In this document: piece after piece, positions 34,894 to 44,900 of the stretch
Numbering within the stretch: the first letter of the stretch is position 1
How the letters are laid out: every line of letters begins with the position of its first letter
Origin: Steinernema hermaphroditum
Taxonomy: Eukaryota; Nematoda; Chromadorea; Rhabditida; Steinernematidae
Assembly (NCBI GenBank): GCA_030435675.1
Contig: CM059625.1
Coordinates: 5,456,001 to 5,520,000 of the forward strand
Length of the DNA: 64,000 nucleotides
Direction: 5' to 3'
Made by a program: the position numbers and the translations under genes
The notes under the pieces: generated by a model
What the model saw: only the letters and a program-made list of their open reading frames with translations
Databases searched by the model: none
Told to the model about the DNA's origin: nothing

Positions 34894-35319
34894 TTAAATA
34901 GCGAGACATCGGCAGTCGTATAAAACGTTGTAAGTGTAGCGGAAATTCATGCATCTTCCGGGACACAAATTCTCAGGATCCATGCACTCTCTGGTGTATG
35001 GGTTGAATCCGCAGACGTGCGGGGCGAGCGTTCCAGCTCTCATTTCGGGTAACGGCAGTTCTGACGAGTCTGGCACTTTGCCCGAGCGGATGTTTCCCTG
35101 AATAGTGAGTCATAGGACCTTTGTTATGTACATTCCACAAGAGGGACCTGATCTTAATATGAAATGGTTTACCTGATGAGCACCGTAATAGTGAGCTGGA
35201 CCCTTGAAAGGTTTATAGTGGTAGCTTGGGATATTATCCAAATTCCTAGTGTCCGCAGATCTTGATCCAAGTACAGCGGCACAAAGCAAAGTGATAATAC
35301 CAAAGAGCAGGCGAACCAT
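34894..35319 (-). CDS. small secreted cysteine-containing protein
   Basis: Two exons (35173-35319 and 34894-35097) join in phase to about 116 residues. The signal peptide is MVRLLFGIITLLCAAVLG; an earlier in-frame ATG at 35355 would add 12 residues. The mature part begins SRSADTRNLDNIPSYHYKPF. It has six cysteines near the C-terminus: CGFNPYTREC, then DPENLCPGRCMN and LYDCRC. The end is LYDCRCLAI. It is convergent with the third Cys-cluster gene; only 60 bases separate the stop codons. The Cys spacing differs from that cluster. No family is recognised. Confidence 0.72.
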
Positions 35320-36202
35320 ACTTGCGCAAGTTGCTGATAGTCGATTGATGGTCAAGCGAATTGCTTTAGTGCTTCAGTGCAACACAGATAACAGGTTTCT
35401 ATCATATCACATCAATCAGTCGTCGTGCTTAGCCCATCAAGTTTATTTAGATATATATATAGCTCACAAAAAGCACATTTCGCTTTTGTATAGTGGCGGC
35501 TGTAAACAGATGCAAACAACTTTCACTTTTGCCGGTCGGCGGGATTGAGGTGATCCGCCGGCGAGTTGAACGTTTTGCAGCGGAGATAATCCCAGATCCG
35601 CTACGTAACGTCGATGAGTGGGATATCCGCTGCGGTAAAAAACTAGAATGCCGTCGTTTGTTGTCTCAATTAGTGATTGCAGTGTCTAGCCACATTTGGA
35701 ATTATACGTCTGAGCTGTTGTGGCTACCGTATCTGGTCGAAAATCGTATGACTTAAAAAACAGCTGTAACATAAGGAATGGCCACGGAAAATGAAACTTG
35801 GAGAGCAAGGAGATGAATATGAGGACAATTCCAATATCTTATTTCATACGATTTGTTTTACAGCCATTGAAAAATAAATTAATATTTTGTAAACACAATA
35901 CTTACATTTCCGGCTTGACGTAGATCCGTTTTTAAAGCCCTTTCTTTAGTTGCTTCGCAAAGTGAAAGTTGCAAAAGTGAAATCTGGGTTAGCAAGCGTT
36001 TTTGCCGTTCGCAATGATATAATTACTTGTTCAGCGCTGTAGGTAATCCTTTCACTTAGCGGCTGCAATCAGACCGTGTCGGCATAAGCTGACCTGTTTC
36101 CACCCCGGCGGCGACCTCGCGCCGTTTATAAAACAGCACACAAATGCGCAATCGGTCACTTGCGGTTCTCCACCCATCGAGTCGACTTTTTTTGCAACCG
36201 GA
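35320..36202. other. intergenic, divergent promoter region
   Basis: No supported gene. The 87-codon frame at 35493-35756 (+) lacks motifs. The region lies between the divergent small secreted gene (-) and the SXP/RAL-2 gene (+). Confidence 0.5.
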
Positions 36203-37336
36203 ATGTGGTCGTCTGCCGTCGCGTTTTTCGCCGTTTCGCTTTCGGCGTCGTTGTGCCGTTCAAATCCGATCGGCTGGGCGCCGCCGATAGCGCCAGTCAA
36301 CTTCGATGGGCGCCGCTTCTCGCCTTATTCCGGCGGAAGGCACACTTTCCAGAGTTATCCGGTCTCCATCAATGTTATTCCTGGGAGTGGAGGGTTCCAG
36401 CAGGACGATCAGTTCAGAGCGATGCCGGGAAGTGATCAAATGACACAAGTCATGCCTCAAGGAATGATGAATTCGATGAACCCTATGGGCTCCATGAACC
36501 AGATTAATTCGATGAACCCTATGGGCTCCATGAACCAGATAAATCCGATGAACCCGCCGGGCCAAATGAACCCCATGAGTCCGTCACGTTTCGCCCAGCG
36601 CCCCTTTATGCAAGGTCCTTCGCCGTTTGGACCTGCGCAGCCGGGGAGTAGCAACTCCATCGTAGGATCGCCATTTGATGCTTCACAGCAAGGAGGATAT
36701 CAAAACCCGCAGCATCCAGGAGAACAGGCGATACCCATTCCAAGTGTGCAGCAACCCCAACAGCCTGAAAAGCCGAACGAGGGGGCGATGCCAGGAATGC
36801 CCAGTGGCTCGATGGGTCAACCAAAACTGCCACCATTCCTTGAAGGAGCGTCCAAAAGCATCCAGAACAGGGTAGGTAAGGCACACGCTTAAGCCAATGC
36901 CACATTTGTTTAAGTTCTTTGAAATAATTCAAAACCGCAACGATGCCTACATGGACAAGCAAAAGAAATTGGATGAGCTCATCCAAGAGCTGGACGACGA
37001 CCACAAGGTTCAAGCTGTCAATTCTCTTTTATTTGTAAAATGCCACTTTAGAACCAGTACCAGCAGTTCATTGAAAGCAAAGCGAAGGAGGAGGAAGAGA
37101 AACGTCAGAAGGTGCACTCGATCGTTGCCACAATGTCTGACGATGCACAAGCTCAGTTTGCAAAGGTAAACGGCGGTTTAAGTGGCGCAATTACCAAAAG
37201 ATTCTAGATCTCAACACTTCTGAGAAACCCCAACATCGGCGATGCAGAGCGGTGGCAAAAGGTGCAGCAGATCTATGATACGATGAGTGCCCAGCTGAAA
37301 GAAGAGTTCGAAGCAAAGTTCACTGCATATGGATAG
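36203..37336 (+). CDS. SXP/RAL-2 (DUF148-type) secreted protein with Met-rich extension
   Basis: Nematode-specific secreted protein of the SXP/RAL-2 family, whose members are abundant surface or excreted proteins and reported metal/ligand binders. Exons 36203-36871, 36915-37007, 37052-37165 and 37208-37336 splice in phase to about 377 residues. The signal peptide is WSSAVAFFAVSLSASLC. A long low-complexity region with repeated MNPMGSMNQI units (36-base DNA repeat at about 36473 and 36509) and Pro/Gln-rich sequence follows. The helical DUF148-like domain then begins PFLEGASKSIQNR and FFEIIQNRNDAY, includes QYQQFIESKAKEEEEKRQK, and ends MSAQLKEEFEAKFTAYG. The Met-rich insert is much longer than usual for the family. 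An AATAAA lies at about 37411. Confidence 0.85.
36465..36580 (+). repeat. 36-base coding minisatellite (Met/Asn-rich)
   Basis: Repeats of tcgatgaaccctatgggctc plus ccatgaaccagattaa encode S/P-MNPMGSMNQIN. Two near-perfect copies and a partial third sit inside the first SXP/RAL-2 gene. Perfect repeats of this type usually vary in number between individuals. Confidence 0.8.
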
Positions 37337-37346
37337 TGCATGCGTG

Positions 37347-37742
37347 CTATTTGTAATGAACCTCAAAGTCGTTGTACATATCATCTATATTTATTTTGAC
37401 GGTCCCGGTAGAATAAATGTTAATAGTGAGTTTTGCTCTAGAGGCGATCCTGCCCTTCCGCGTTCGTTCCATCATGTTACGCAGTGTATAAAGCTTTCGC
37501 TTTACCATCGGATCAACTAAATCCCTCAGCTCTGCACCAAATATGTCGACAGTGAAAACGCTCCGTTGTTGAACGCACTCAATCCCGCAAATAGGGATGT
37601 TAAGCAAACAGTCAGAGAGCATTTTTGCGATCCCCAGTGAACTGTAGCCTATGTTTACTTTATGGCGTTGCTGATCAAATTTTGAGCTCATTAGTGATTC
37701 ACCATGCATGGAGATAATCAGCTTTGAAAATGGATAAATCAA
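37347..37742 (-). CDS. uncharacterised ORF, possible remote TBP-like half domain
   Basis: Single uninterrupted frame of 131 residues between two SXP/RAL-2 genes, on the opposite strand. The C-terminal part reads RAKLTINIYSTGTVKINIDD, preceded by ELRDLVDPMVKRKLY. This order (a charged ELxxxVxP-like turn, then a strand with YSTGxV) loosely recalls the second repeat of TATA-binding or TBP-like factors. The resemblance was judged by eye and is weak. Against a real gene: its 3' part overlaps the likely 3' UTR of the upstream + gene (AATAAA at 37411), and no intron or poly(A) signal supports it. Confidence 0.3.
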   Translation of the reverse strand: MIYPFSKLIISMHGESLMSSKFDQQRHKVNIGYSSLGIAKMLSDCLLNIPICGIECVQQRSVFTVDIFGAELRDLVDPMVKRKLYTLRNMMERTRKGRIASRAKLTINIYSTGTVKINIDDMYNDFEVHYK

Positions 37743-37772
37743 TGGTGGAGAAGCCGATTGTGATTGTTCAGC

Positions 37773-38365
37773 ATGATCAAGGTTACCGCTGTTGTTTGTT
37801 TGATGGCCGCTCTTGTGGCCGCCGACTGGCGCTCAGCTCCTATTCCTATTTTCCTAAGAGAAGCTTCTGATTCGGCTAAGGATGTAAGTTACCGTGTAAA
37901 AGTCTTTGTATTAGGGTTTTCCAGGCCTACTATAGTATCATTACAAGCACCGAAAGCGACGGATCAAAGAAACAACAAATTGCTGAACTTGTCGCCCAAC
38001 AGCCACCGAAGATTCAGGTTGAATAGGCTACAATACCCAATGGACACGGTTCTTGTTTCAGGAAGCTTACAAGCAGTTCAGAACCGAAATGGAAGAACGG
38101 CGCAAGGCGTACGGGGCGAGCGTTAATTCACAAATGGCGGACCTCAGTCCGAACGCTCGCGCCGCTATCGGGGATATCCACAAAGTCCGCTCAGACGACT
38201 CACTGACATCGTTCCAAAAGCGAGAAGGAGTTCAGAAGGTGCTCTCTGATCTTACTCCACAAGATCGCCAAGCTGTTGTCGGCATCATTCACAAGGTGCT
38301 TGTTTCGATTCTGTTTTGATTTTTTTGCTTTATTCCAGTTCAACGTTCCGGTTATCAAGAACTAA
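37773..38365 (+). CDS. SXP/RAL-2 (DUF148-type) secreted protein, second copy
   Basis: Four exons (37773-37883, 37925-38017, 38062-38295, 38339-38365) splice in phase to about 154 residues, the usual size for the family. The signal peptide is MIKVTAVVCLMAALVAA. The helical domain includes AYYSIITSTESDG, EAYKQFRTEMEERRKAYGASV and LSPNARAAIGDIHKVRSDDSLT, ending LTPQDRQAVVGIIHKFNVPVIKN. A GATTGTTCAG acceptor lies one base before the ATG, suggesting trans-splicing. AATAAA follows at about 38416. No Met-rich insert is present, unlike the neighbour. Confidence 0.85.
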
Positions 38366-38716
38366 GAGCCGAATCGATACAGCACGCTTTCTTTATTAGC
38401 AACGATGCTAAATTTAAATAAACACTTTTTAAGCATTCTGTGTGCTGGTTTCTTCAACAAAAATGCATCGTAAGATGCTACTCTTCAAATATCTTGGTGA
38501 TATCAAGGTTGCTGTTGCATTTTACACAAACCACACAGTATACCTCTTCGTTTTGCCTGAGCCTCATCGGTGAAAGGTGAGCGAGCAGTAGCCGGAAGCT
38601 CAGCGGAATAAGATCATAGTGATCTTGCACTCAACGCGAACACCAAGTGTTTACCCATCTTCTCGGGTGCTTCTTCACCGGACGCTCGACGGACGTCGCG
38701 GCATTCAGCTTAAGCC
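38366..38716 (+). other. intergenic between SXP/RAL-2 genes
   Basis: The 3' UTR and poly(A) signal of the preceding gene, then a putative promoter. A TTCAGCTTAAG acceptor lies two bases before the next ATG. Confidence 0.5.
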
Positions 38717-39344
38717 ATGATGGTCTCGACTATTGGATTCTTCTTAGTTGCGCTATTGTCTACAATGCCCATTTACCGTATCCATGCATTCAATCTGGAA
38801 TACGCTGCGTTCGAGCCTCAGCCGAAGCCGGCATTTCTGATAAATGCCACTGATGATGTGTTCGGCCAGTTCATGGCGATCTATCAAACAAGCAACATTC
38901 ACCCACTTCGAAAGGTAGCATCCAACAATTACCTCTAAATGTTAACGGAAAAAGCCTTAGGTGACAGAATTGGATATTCTCATGGGAACGCTGAGGCCGG
39001 TCGTTCAAGAGTCTTATCAACAGCTCAAAGCCGACGCGTTACTCGAGAAGGTTGAGCGCATTGAGTCACTTCTGGAAATGACCAAAAAGGTGAGCAAAGC
39101 GCAACCTTAAGACATAGCACAACTCTTTTAGGCGCACTACACGTTTGTACACATGAAGGCTCTTCAAACCGTTGAGTCGGATATCGGAAAGAACGAACGG
39201 AAAAAGCGGACGGAAATGTTATTTTCGGAGCTTAGCGACTACATCATACGTACTGTGAGTAAGCAAATTGAAGTGACGCTGAAAGATACTATGCAGTCGT
39301 TGTTGAAAGCGATTTTAATAACGGAAAATTATACAACTCAATAA
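38717..39344 (+). CDS. diverged SXP/RAL-2-like secreted protein, third copy
   Basis: Exons 38717-38914, 38961-39089 and 39132 onward join in phase. The signal peptide is MVSTIGFFLVALLSTMPIYRIHA. The helical parts VFGQFMAIYQTSN, VTELDILMGTLRPVVQESYQQL and VERIESLLEMTKK, with AHYTFVHMKALQTVESD, match the layout of the two preceding genes (same exon-phase pattern) though identity is low. The 3' end is uncertain. The frame runs on to a stop at 39342-39344 that overlaps an AATAAA, but a strong GTGAGT donor at 39255 could instead lead to an unrecognised last exon. Confidence 0.65.
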
Positions 39345-40353
39345 AGGTCATCCCTGTTGACGATACACCAACTAAGTACTTGTCGGAAGTGCCCGTGAAA
39401 TGTTAAACATATCAAGCGCCGATCGGCCTGACTCACGATGGCATGTGGCAGCCGCTTGAAAAATGTCACAGTAAATTGTGGTAAATTTATCATGTTGCAG
39501 TTTATCTGGCCCATCCTATGTCCGATTTTGGCGCGTAACTCTTGAAAAGTGTCTTGCGTGTTTACAGAAATTAAGGCCACTGAAAAACACGGCACTCTGC
39601 TGCATTTGAGAAGATAGTGATGGAGTGGTCCTATGTGTCAACAGTGTACACGCCTTATTTTCTCCCACATTCGTCAGCGATTTCTCCCACATTCGTATTA
39701 TTAATCTCGTGTGCACATACGGGGTGGGCCAGATAAAGTTCATAGAGAGATCATTTCGTTCATTTTCTTATAATAATATTATTCACTAGTGTTGTGTCTT
39801 CATTTTGAGCATAAATTTGTTGAGGTTGAAGAATGCCACAGTAAATTGTGGTAAATTTATCATGTTGCAGTTTATGTGGCCCGCCTTGTACGACTATGTC
39901 CGATTTTGGCGCGTAACTCGATGGGTACTCTTGAGAAGTCTCTTTTAAGTTCGCAGAAATTACAGCCAGTGAAAAACACGGCAGTGCGTTACATTCCAAT
40001 CCGAAGTGACAGTGTTAAAGTAAGATCTGCTATTTATCTCGTGGTAAACGACAGCGTGGTACAGCGTGAAATGATGACCCAGGTTTACACAACCAGTCTA
40101 AAGCATAGGTTAAAGGAGAAGGCCCAACAAATAAATCAGCTAATACTCCGTTTGTTCAGTAATTTTGATGATAGATTCGTGTGTTATTAACTGAACAACC
40201 GTAGTTAACATCTCTTCGAACCGTCGGGGCGAAGAGTGGGTGACCAAACCACGGGGCTCGCTGGGGAGCTACGTATAAAAGGGCTCGGAGAAGGGCTCAT
40301 ACGCGCAGGCGGCTCAACCTGAAAGGTGGGGCGGCTCGGATAAGACCGTTGAA
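39345..40353. other. repeat-containing intergenic region
   Basis: No supported gene. It contains a direct repeat (listed separately). The frames at 39876-40190 (+) and 39760-39999 (-) lie in or beside the repeat copies. GC-rich sequence with a possible hairpin (cttcgaaccgtcggggcgaag, about 40215) precedes the next gene's 3' end. Confidence 0.5.
39463..39989 (+). repeat. direct repeat, two copies of ~140-155 bp
   Basis: The copies at about 39463-39598 and 39834-39989 share ccacagtaaattgtggtaaa, tttatcatgttgcagtttat, tgtccgattttggcgcgtaa and gaaaaacacggca. Start-to-start spacing is about 371 bases. A further related scrap (gggccagataaagttca) is at 39726. This looks like remnants of a repetitive element. 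Confidence 0.85.
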
Positions 40354-41110
40354 CTACAGATTTACCTTGATTTTAATAACCCTAGTCGGCGATCCGCGTA
40401 GTTTTGCCGGAAATTGGGATAGCGAGTCTTCGGAGCCGTCGGAGTCTTGAGAACCTTGGAACTCTTTGGAGCCGTCGGATTCTTCGGAGTGTTCAGAACC
40501 CTGGGACTCTTCGGAGGCGTCGGATTCTTCGGATTCCTTGGAACTTTCGGGGTCCTCAGAGTCCTCGGAGTGCTCGGAGACATCGCTGTTTTCCTCCTCT
40601 TTCACTGGGGGAGATGGTCGCTTTCTCTCCATATAATCGAAAACCTTGATTTTCATTCTGTTAGCCTCCGGTTTGAGACGTTCTTCGAGATACTCTTCCC
40701 TTTTTTCGACTATTATATCGAGTCTATCCAGCTTCTTCGTCTGCAGTCTCTTCTACAACGAAACCGGTAGAGCAAAAAGTCATTTGAGAAGTCTCGTACC
40801 CGTTTGATCAAGTCCCCTTTCATGGCATTCAATGTCTTGTGATACTAAATGCAAACGAGAGATGTTCGATTCTACAGCTGCGGCTTACCTTTGCTATCGC
40901 TTTAAGAGGTTTATGCAGTGCTCTTGTCTTTATTTTTATGAAGTCCTAAAGATCTCGTCATGTGATTGCTGTTTGTCTGTAGCCTACCGTGTACTCCTCT
41001 GCGATATCCTTTATTATTTTTGCCACCTCGATTCGTCGTTCCAGTCTTCTGATTTTCTTCCGCCTTCGCTTCTTTTTCCATTGAAGCTCGGTAAGATATT
41101 TACGAACCAT
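40354..41110 (-). CDS. unknown protein, basic coiled N-terminus and acidic Ser-rich repeats
   Basis: Unrecognised gene rebuilt from four in-phase exons: 40988-41110, 40889-40945, 40800-40844 and 40354-40752, about 207 residues. The start (MVRKYLTELQW) follows a TTGTTTTCAG acceptor by four bases. The first part is strongly basic (KKKRRRKKIRRLERR), suggesting nuclear localisation. A helical stretch follows (KKLDRLDIIVEKREEYLEERLKP). The C-terminal third is a run of short SE/SD-rich repeats (SEHSEDSEDPESSKES and similar) from a roughly 9- to 18-base DNA repeat. It then ends in a conserved-looking, non-repetitive tail (RVIKIKVNL). No signal peptide or known domain was seen. Confidence 0.65.
40400..40610 (-). 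repeat. Ser/Glu/Asp-rich coding minisatellite
   Basis: Degenerate repeats of tcggagt/tcggattctt type on the + strand encode SEDSE/SEESD/SEHSE motifs on the minus strand. Several translated frames on both strands look open only because of this repeat. Confidence 0.75.
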
Positions 41111-41916
41111 ATCGCTGAAAACAAGGCGGTGTACTATGAATGCGAATCGCTTAATCGATAAACGATAAAACAAAGATCCGTTCCCGCACGAAGTACAATT
41201 CCCTGTATGACTTCTAGGAAACGTCTACAGTTCTGGACACAGGTTAGAGATCTATATAGTGAACATTATATGATATGAAAGGGAAACTTTACAACGATGG
41301 GACTAATGAATATAGTTGCACGAAAAGGTTCGACAGAAGTGGAATAATTACGTATTCAATTTGCACTTTAGATCGCGTTCGTTTTGCCCGCGAGATGTAC
41401 GAGATTGTTCACACATCGACAGAGTGCATTCCAAATGCATTCAAGCATATCACGTGCTTACTGCGTACTGATCTTTAGATGTTATATCCAACTGGAAGAA
41501 CACATACTTTTGAAAAGATCAGAAAGAGATGATGTTCACGGTAACTGCAACTTGGAGAGAATGTTATGAATATAAGGGCAATGGTGTCTAAATCACATGG
41601 GTTAAGGTAATTGGGGCAAGGTGCTTGTCAGGCTACAACTGCACTGCGTGGCAATTGTGGAACATGTCGCACTTTGAAAGTGGCACAATAGTCCGATTTC
41701 AAGAATGAATAACATAAATGAAAGCGTACATGCCGATTGGCTGGAATAGGTAAGGACCACAATGAACGGGCCACGCGGACTATCGTAGAATCCATGTCGT
41801 CCTATAATGGAGCTTATGTAAGTGGACACTGAATCGACACCGTCACAATTTACTTTACGACACATAATAAAATGATATATCATGAAATAGAACACCTCGT
41901 AAACAAAGCACACCGA
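41111..41916. other. intergenic, no convincing gene
   Basis: The 5' side of the unknown basic/acidic gene and the 3' side of the TPR-like gene. Short frames (41275-41478 +, 41602-41913 -) have no motifs. Confidence 0.5.
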
Positions 41917-44900
41917 TTATTGTCTGCGCGACGGTGAAGAAGTGGGGTCTTCTGGATTGTCATCGTCCTCCAGTGGACCCTGGTTTGACTGCGTTCCGGA
42001 ATCGGCCGGCTCGTAGGCGACGTCTCCCATGCCGCGAGCAAAGTCCTCATCATCCGACGAGTCGAGGACGTCATACACCACAGGTTCTGCTGGAATGGAA
42101 CGCATGTTCTGAAGTCCCGATCCCGAAGCCGATCCGGACACTTCATCGTCATACATGTTGGGTTCATACTAAAAGGCCGAGTTGAAATTCATGAATTACT
42201 GTTGCTGATCATACGTGAACGTCAATCTCTCCAAGGTCATCTCCTTCGTCTTCGTCTTCAATTTCGTCTAGGTCGAGGGCATCATCGTTACGATTCTCAT
42301 CGTACTCCTCGTCAAGCTCATCGTCGGGCAACTGAAGAACTAGGGTAATGTGGGGAGAAAACAACAGATCCTACGTTAGCGTCGGCCCGCGGTTCCAGAA
42401 CGACGACTTCATCTTCATCGTGCTCCTCATCGTCCACATCGATAACGTCGGGCTCCTGGTTCAGCGGTTGTGGGAGTTCTTCGTTGCCCGCGTCTTCGAC
42501 GTCGTCGCCGTGGTACTCACCGCTGACATTCGAGTCGCGGCTGTCTTCCCCGGCGTCCGGGATGTCGTCCTCGCCGCCAACATCAACGTCGACGTCGCCG
42601 ACGCCAACATCGACGTCTTCCTCCACTTCCCCACTCTCTGGGACGGCATTCGGAATGCCGACTTCACTAGAAGTGGACACTTCGGTTGGACTGGAACGGA
42701 ACCGCTTTCGCATGGCAGCGGCTTCAGCCAAAATGTTCATTGCTCCCGTGTCTCCAAATGAATCATCTTGAGAAAACTAAAAATAAGAAATATACAGGGG
42801 AATGTACAATTTTGGCCGTACCAAATCTTCGACATCAGGATGACGGCGCTTCGCAGGGAACCCGCGTCCGGTACTGCTGCTACTAATGAGATGAGAGTCG
42901 CTTCCATCGGATCCTGAACCATAAGATTTGATGCTTACAACACGGTATGTGGACGTACTGAAGGCCTGAGTTGACGATTGGGGCACATCGGAATCGAGTC
43001 CCCTAGCCTCAGCAGGCTCGACTGACGGTGTACCCGATGAGTCTTTGGAGTCGGTCTTGGGCAACGAGAAGGAGAAGCTCACTCCGCTGCTGCTCGGCAG
43101 TGCTTGAGCGGATGTGACAGCGACTGAATGTCCCGTGCTGCTGTCAACAGCTGATGGCTGAGTGGACACCACAAACGAGCCGGCTTCACAAGCGTCACTG
43201 GACTGTGCGGCTTGCTGTGAGGTTCCCGGTGTAGGCGAGGCGTCTGCTGCACGCTGCTGGACCTCCACAGGTTGCTCTTCCTTGTTTTCCTCCGAATTGC
43301 CCCGCTTTAAGTCTCTCGTACTAGAGAGGGCACTGAGCCTCAGCTGAGCCTCGTCCCTCTCCATTTCCACTTCTTCCACCTGCTTCTTCAGTTTCTGCAC
43401 CGCCTCAGCGAGCTCGTCCTTCTCCTTCTGGATTTGTTCGTATTGTGCTTGAGACACGCTCGCGGAAGTGCTTTCCTAAAGTGGGCGATATAAATGGCTT
43501 TATTAACCTTTCACATACCCGAGCCTCTGCTTGATCTTTGTATTTCTTGGCCAACGTACGCAACGAGTTGACCGTAGTGACGGCCTTTTGGTAACTCTGC
43601 TGCAGTTGTTCTTTTTCGGTTCTAAAAATTAGGCGGTTGATTTGTACTGATAAACTTTGTGTACCTGGTCTTAGCAAGTGAGTCGATGTATTTCTTGTTG
43701 TCGCCCTCCAGAGATGCCACCTTCGCTCTAAACAAAGGGGACGTTTCTGAAGTCTGCACGGAAAGTGACATACTGAAGGTCCTTGATGTTGGCGATACTG
43801 TTTCTAGCCGATGTTTCTTCAGATTGCTGATAACGTTGTCTCCAAGCTTCCTTGTCGCGGCGTTCATTGGCCAAATCACTAAGAGCATCGATCGCCTTAG
43901 CAGCTTCAATCTGTTTCTCGGTTTCGGCGGTCTTTACTTTCTGGTTTAGCTCCTCAATCTGAGCGCAAAAGTTGAGGCAAGAAGCGAAAAACGTGAACAA
44001 ACCATCTTGTTAGTGTTGTTTAGAGCCTGCGTGAGTTGAGCAACGTTGTCTTCAAGACGTTTCTTGTCGCTTTGCACAGACTGGAGAAGATTGAGTCTGC
44101 TGACCAGCTCATTTTTGTCCTTGAGCTCACTGAGGTGCACTTGAATCTGCGTTTGGAGCTCTTTAATATTGCCTTCAAGGGCATGGATCTTCTCGTGGTC
44201 GATGGTGGCCTGGGCGACGGCGGTTTTCAGCTTCAGCTCAGCGGTTGAGCTGCGCTCGATCGCCGCGGCCTTTTCTTTGCGCATGTACTCGATGAGGAGA
44301 CTCATAGACTCCATGCTGTTTGAAGGGTCGTAAGCGGAATCGATACTGGAGCTTGATGCATTAAACATCGACGACGACACGGTCTCCGCCACGGCTAAGC
44401 GCTTGACAAGCTAAAATACAAGCATGACCTCAATTGTGCTGTTGGCCATGTGACATACCTCTTCGATTTTATTGTAGAGGAGCTCTACTTTCTCGCCATG
44501 CTCCTTATCACGAGCATCGTTAGCTGCAACGACATCACGCAACTTCTGGACCTCGTCGCGTTCGATGCTCAGGAGACGTTCTGCCTCGTACTGGCTGACG
44601 GAAAGTTTCGACTTGTAGTTAGCGTTCTCCTTCTGGTTCTCTTCGAGTTCCGTTCTAAGGGCTCCCATCTCCTGTTGGAACACCTCGATCTGTGCCTTCA
44701 GGCTCTGTTCGCTAGCCGCGAATGTGGCCAGTTCGCCTTCTTGTTCAACAACCTTTACAGCAAGACTGTCGACCTGATCGGCGAACTCGTTGCGGAGACG
44801 CTCCATGTCGTTCAGACGGCGTTCGAACTCCTGAACTTCGAGCTCGTATTGATATTTTCTCTGCTCGAAAGCAGTGGACTGAGCCGTCGCCTCCGACTCC

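Noticed and set aside
40447..40770. + strand Gly/Phe-rich repetitive frame (GVLGVLG-like)
   Set aside because: Antisense of the Ser/Glu repeat in the minus-strand gene, which has proper splice sites.
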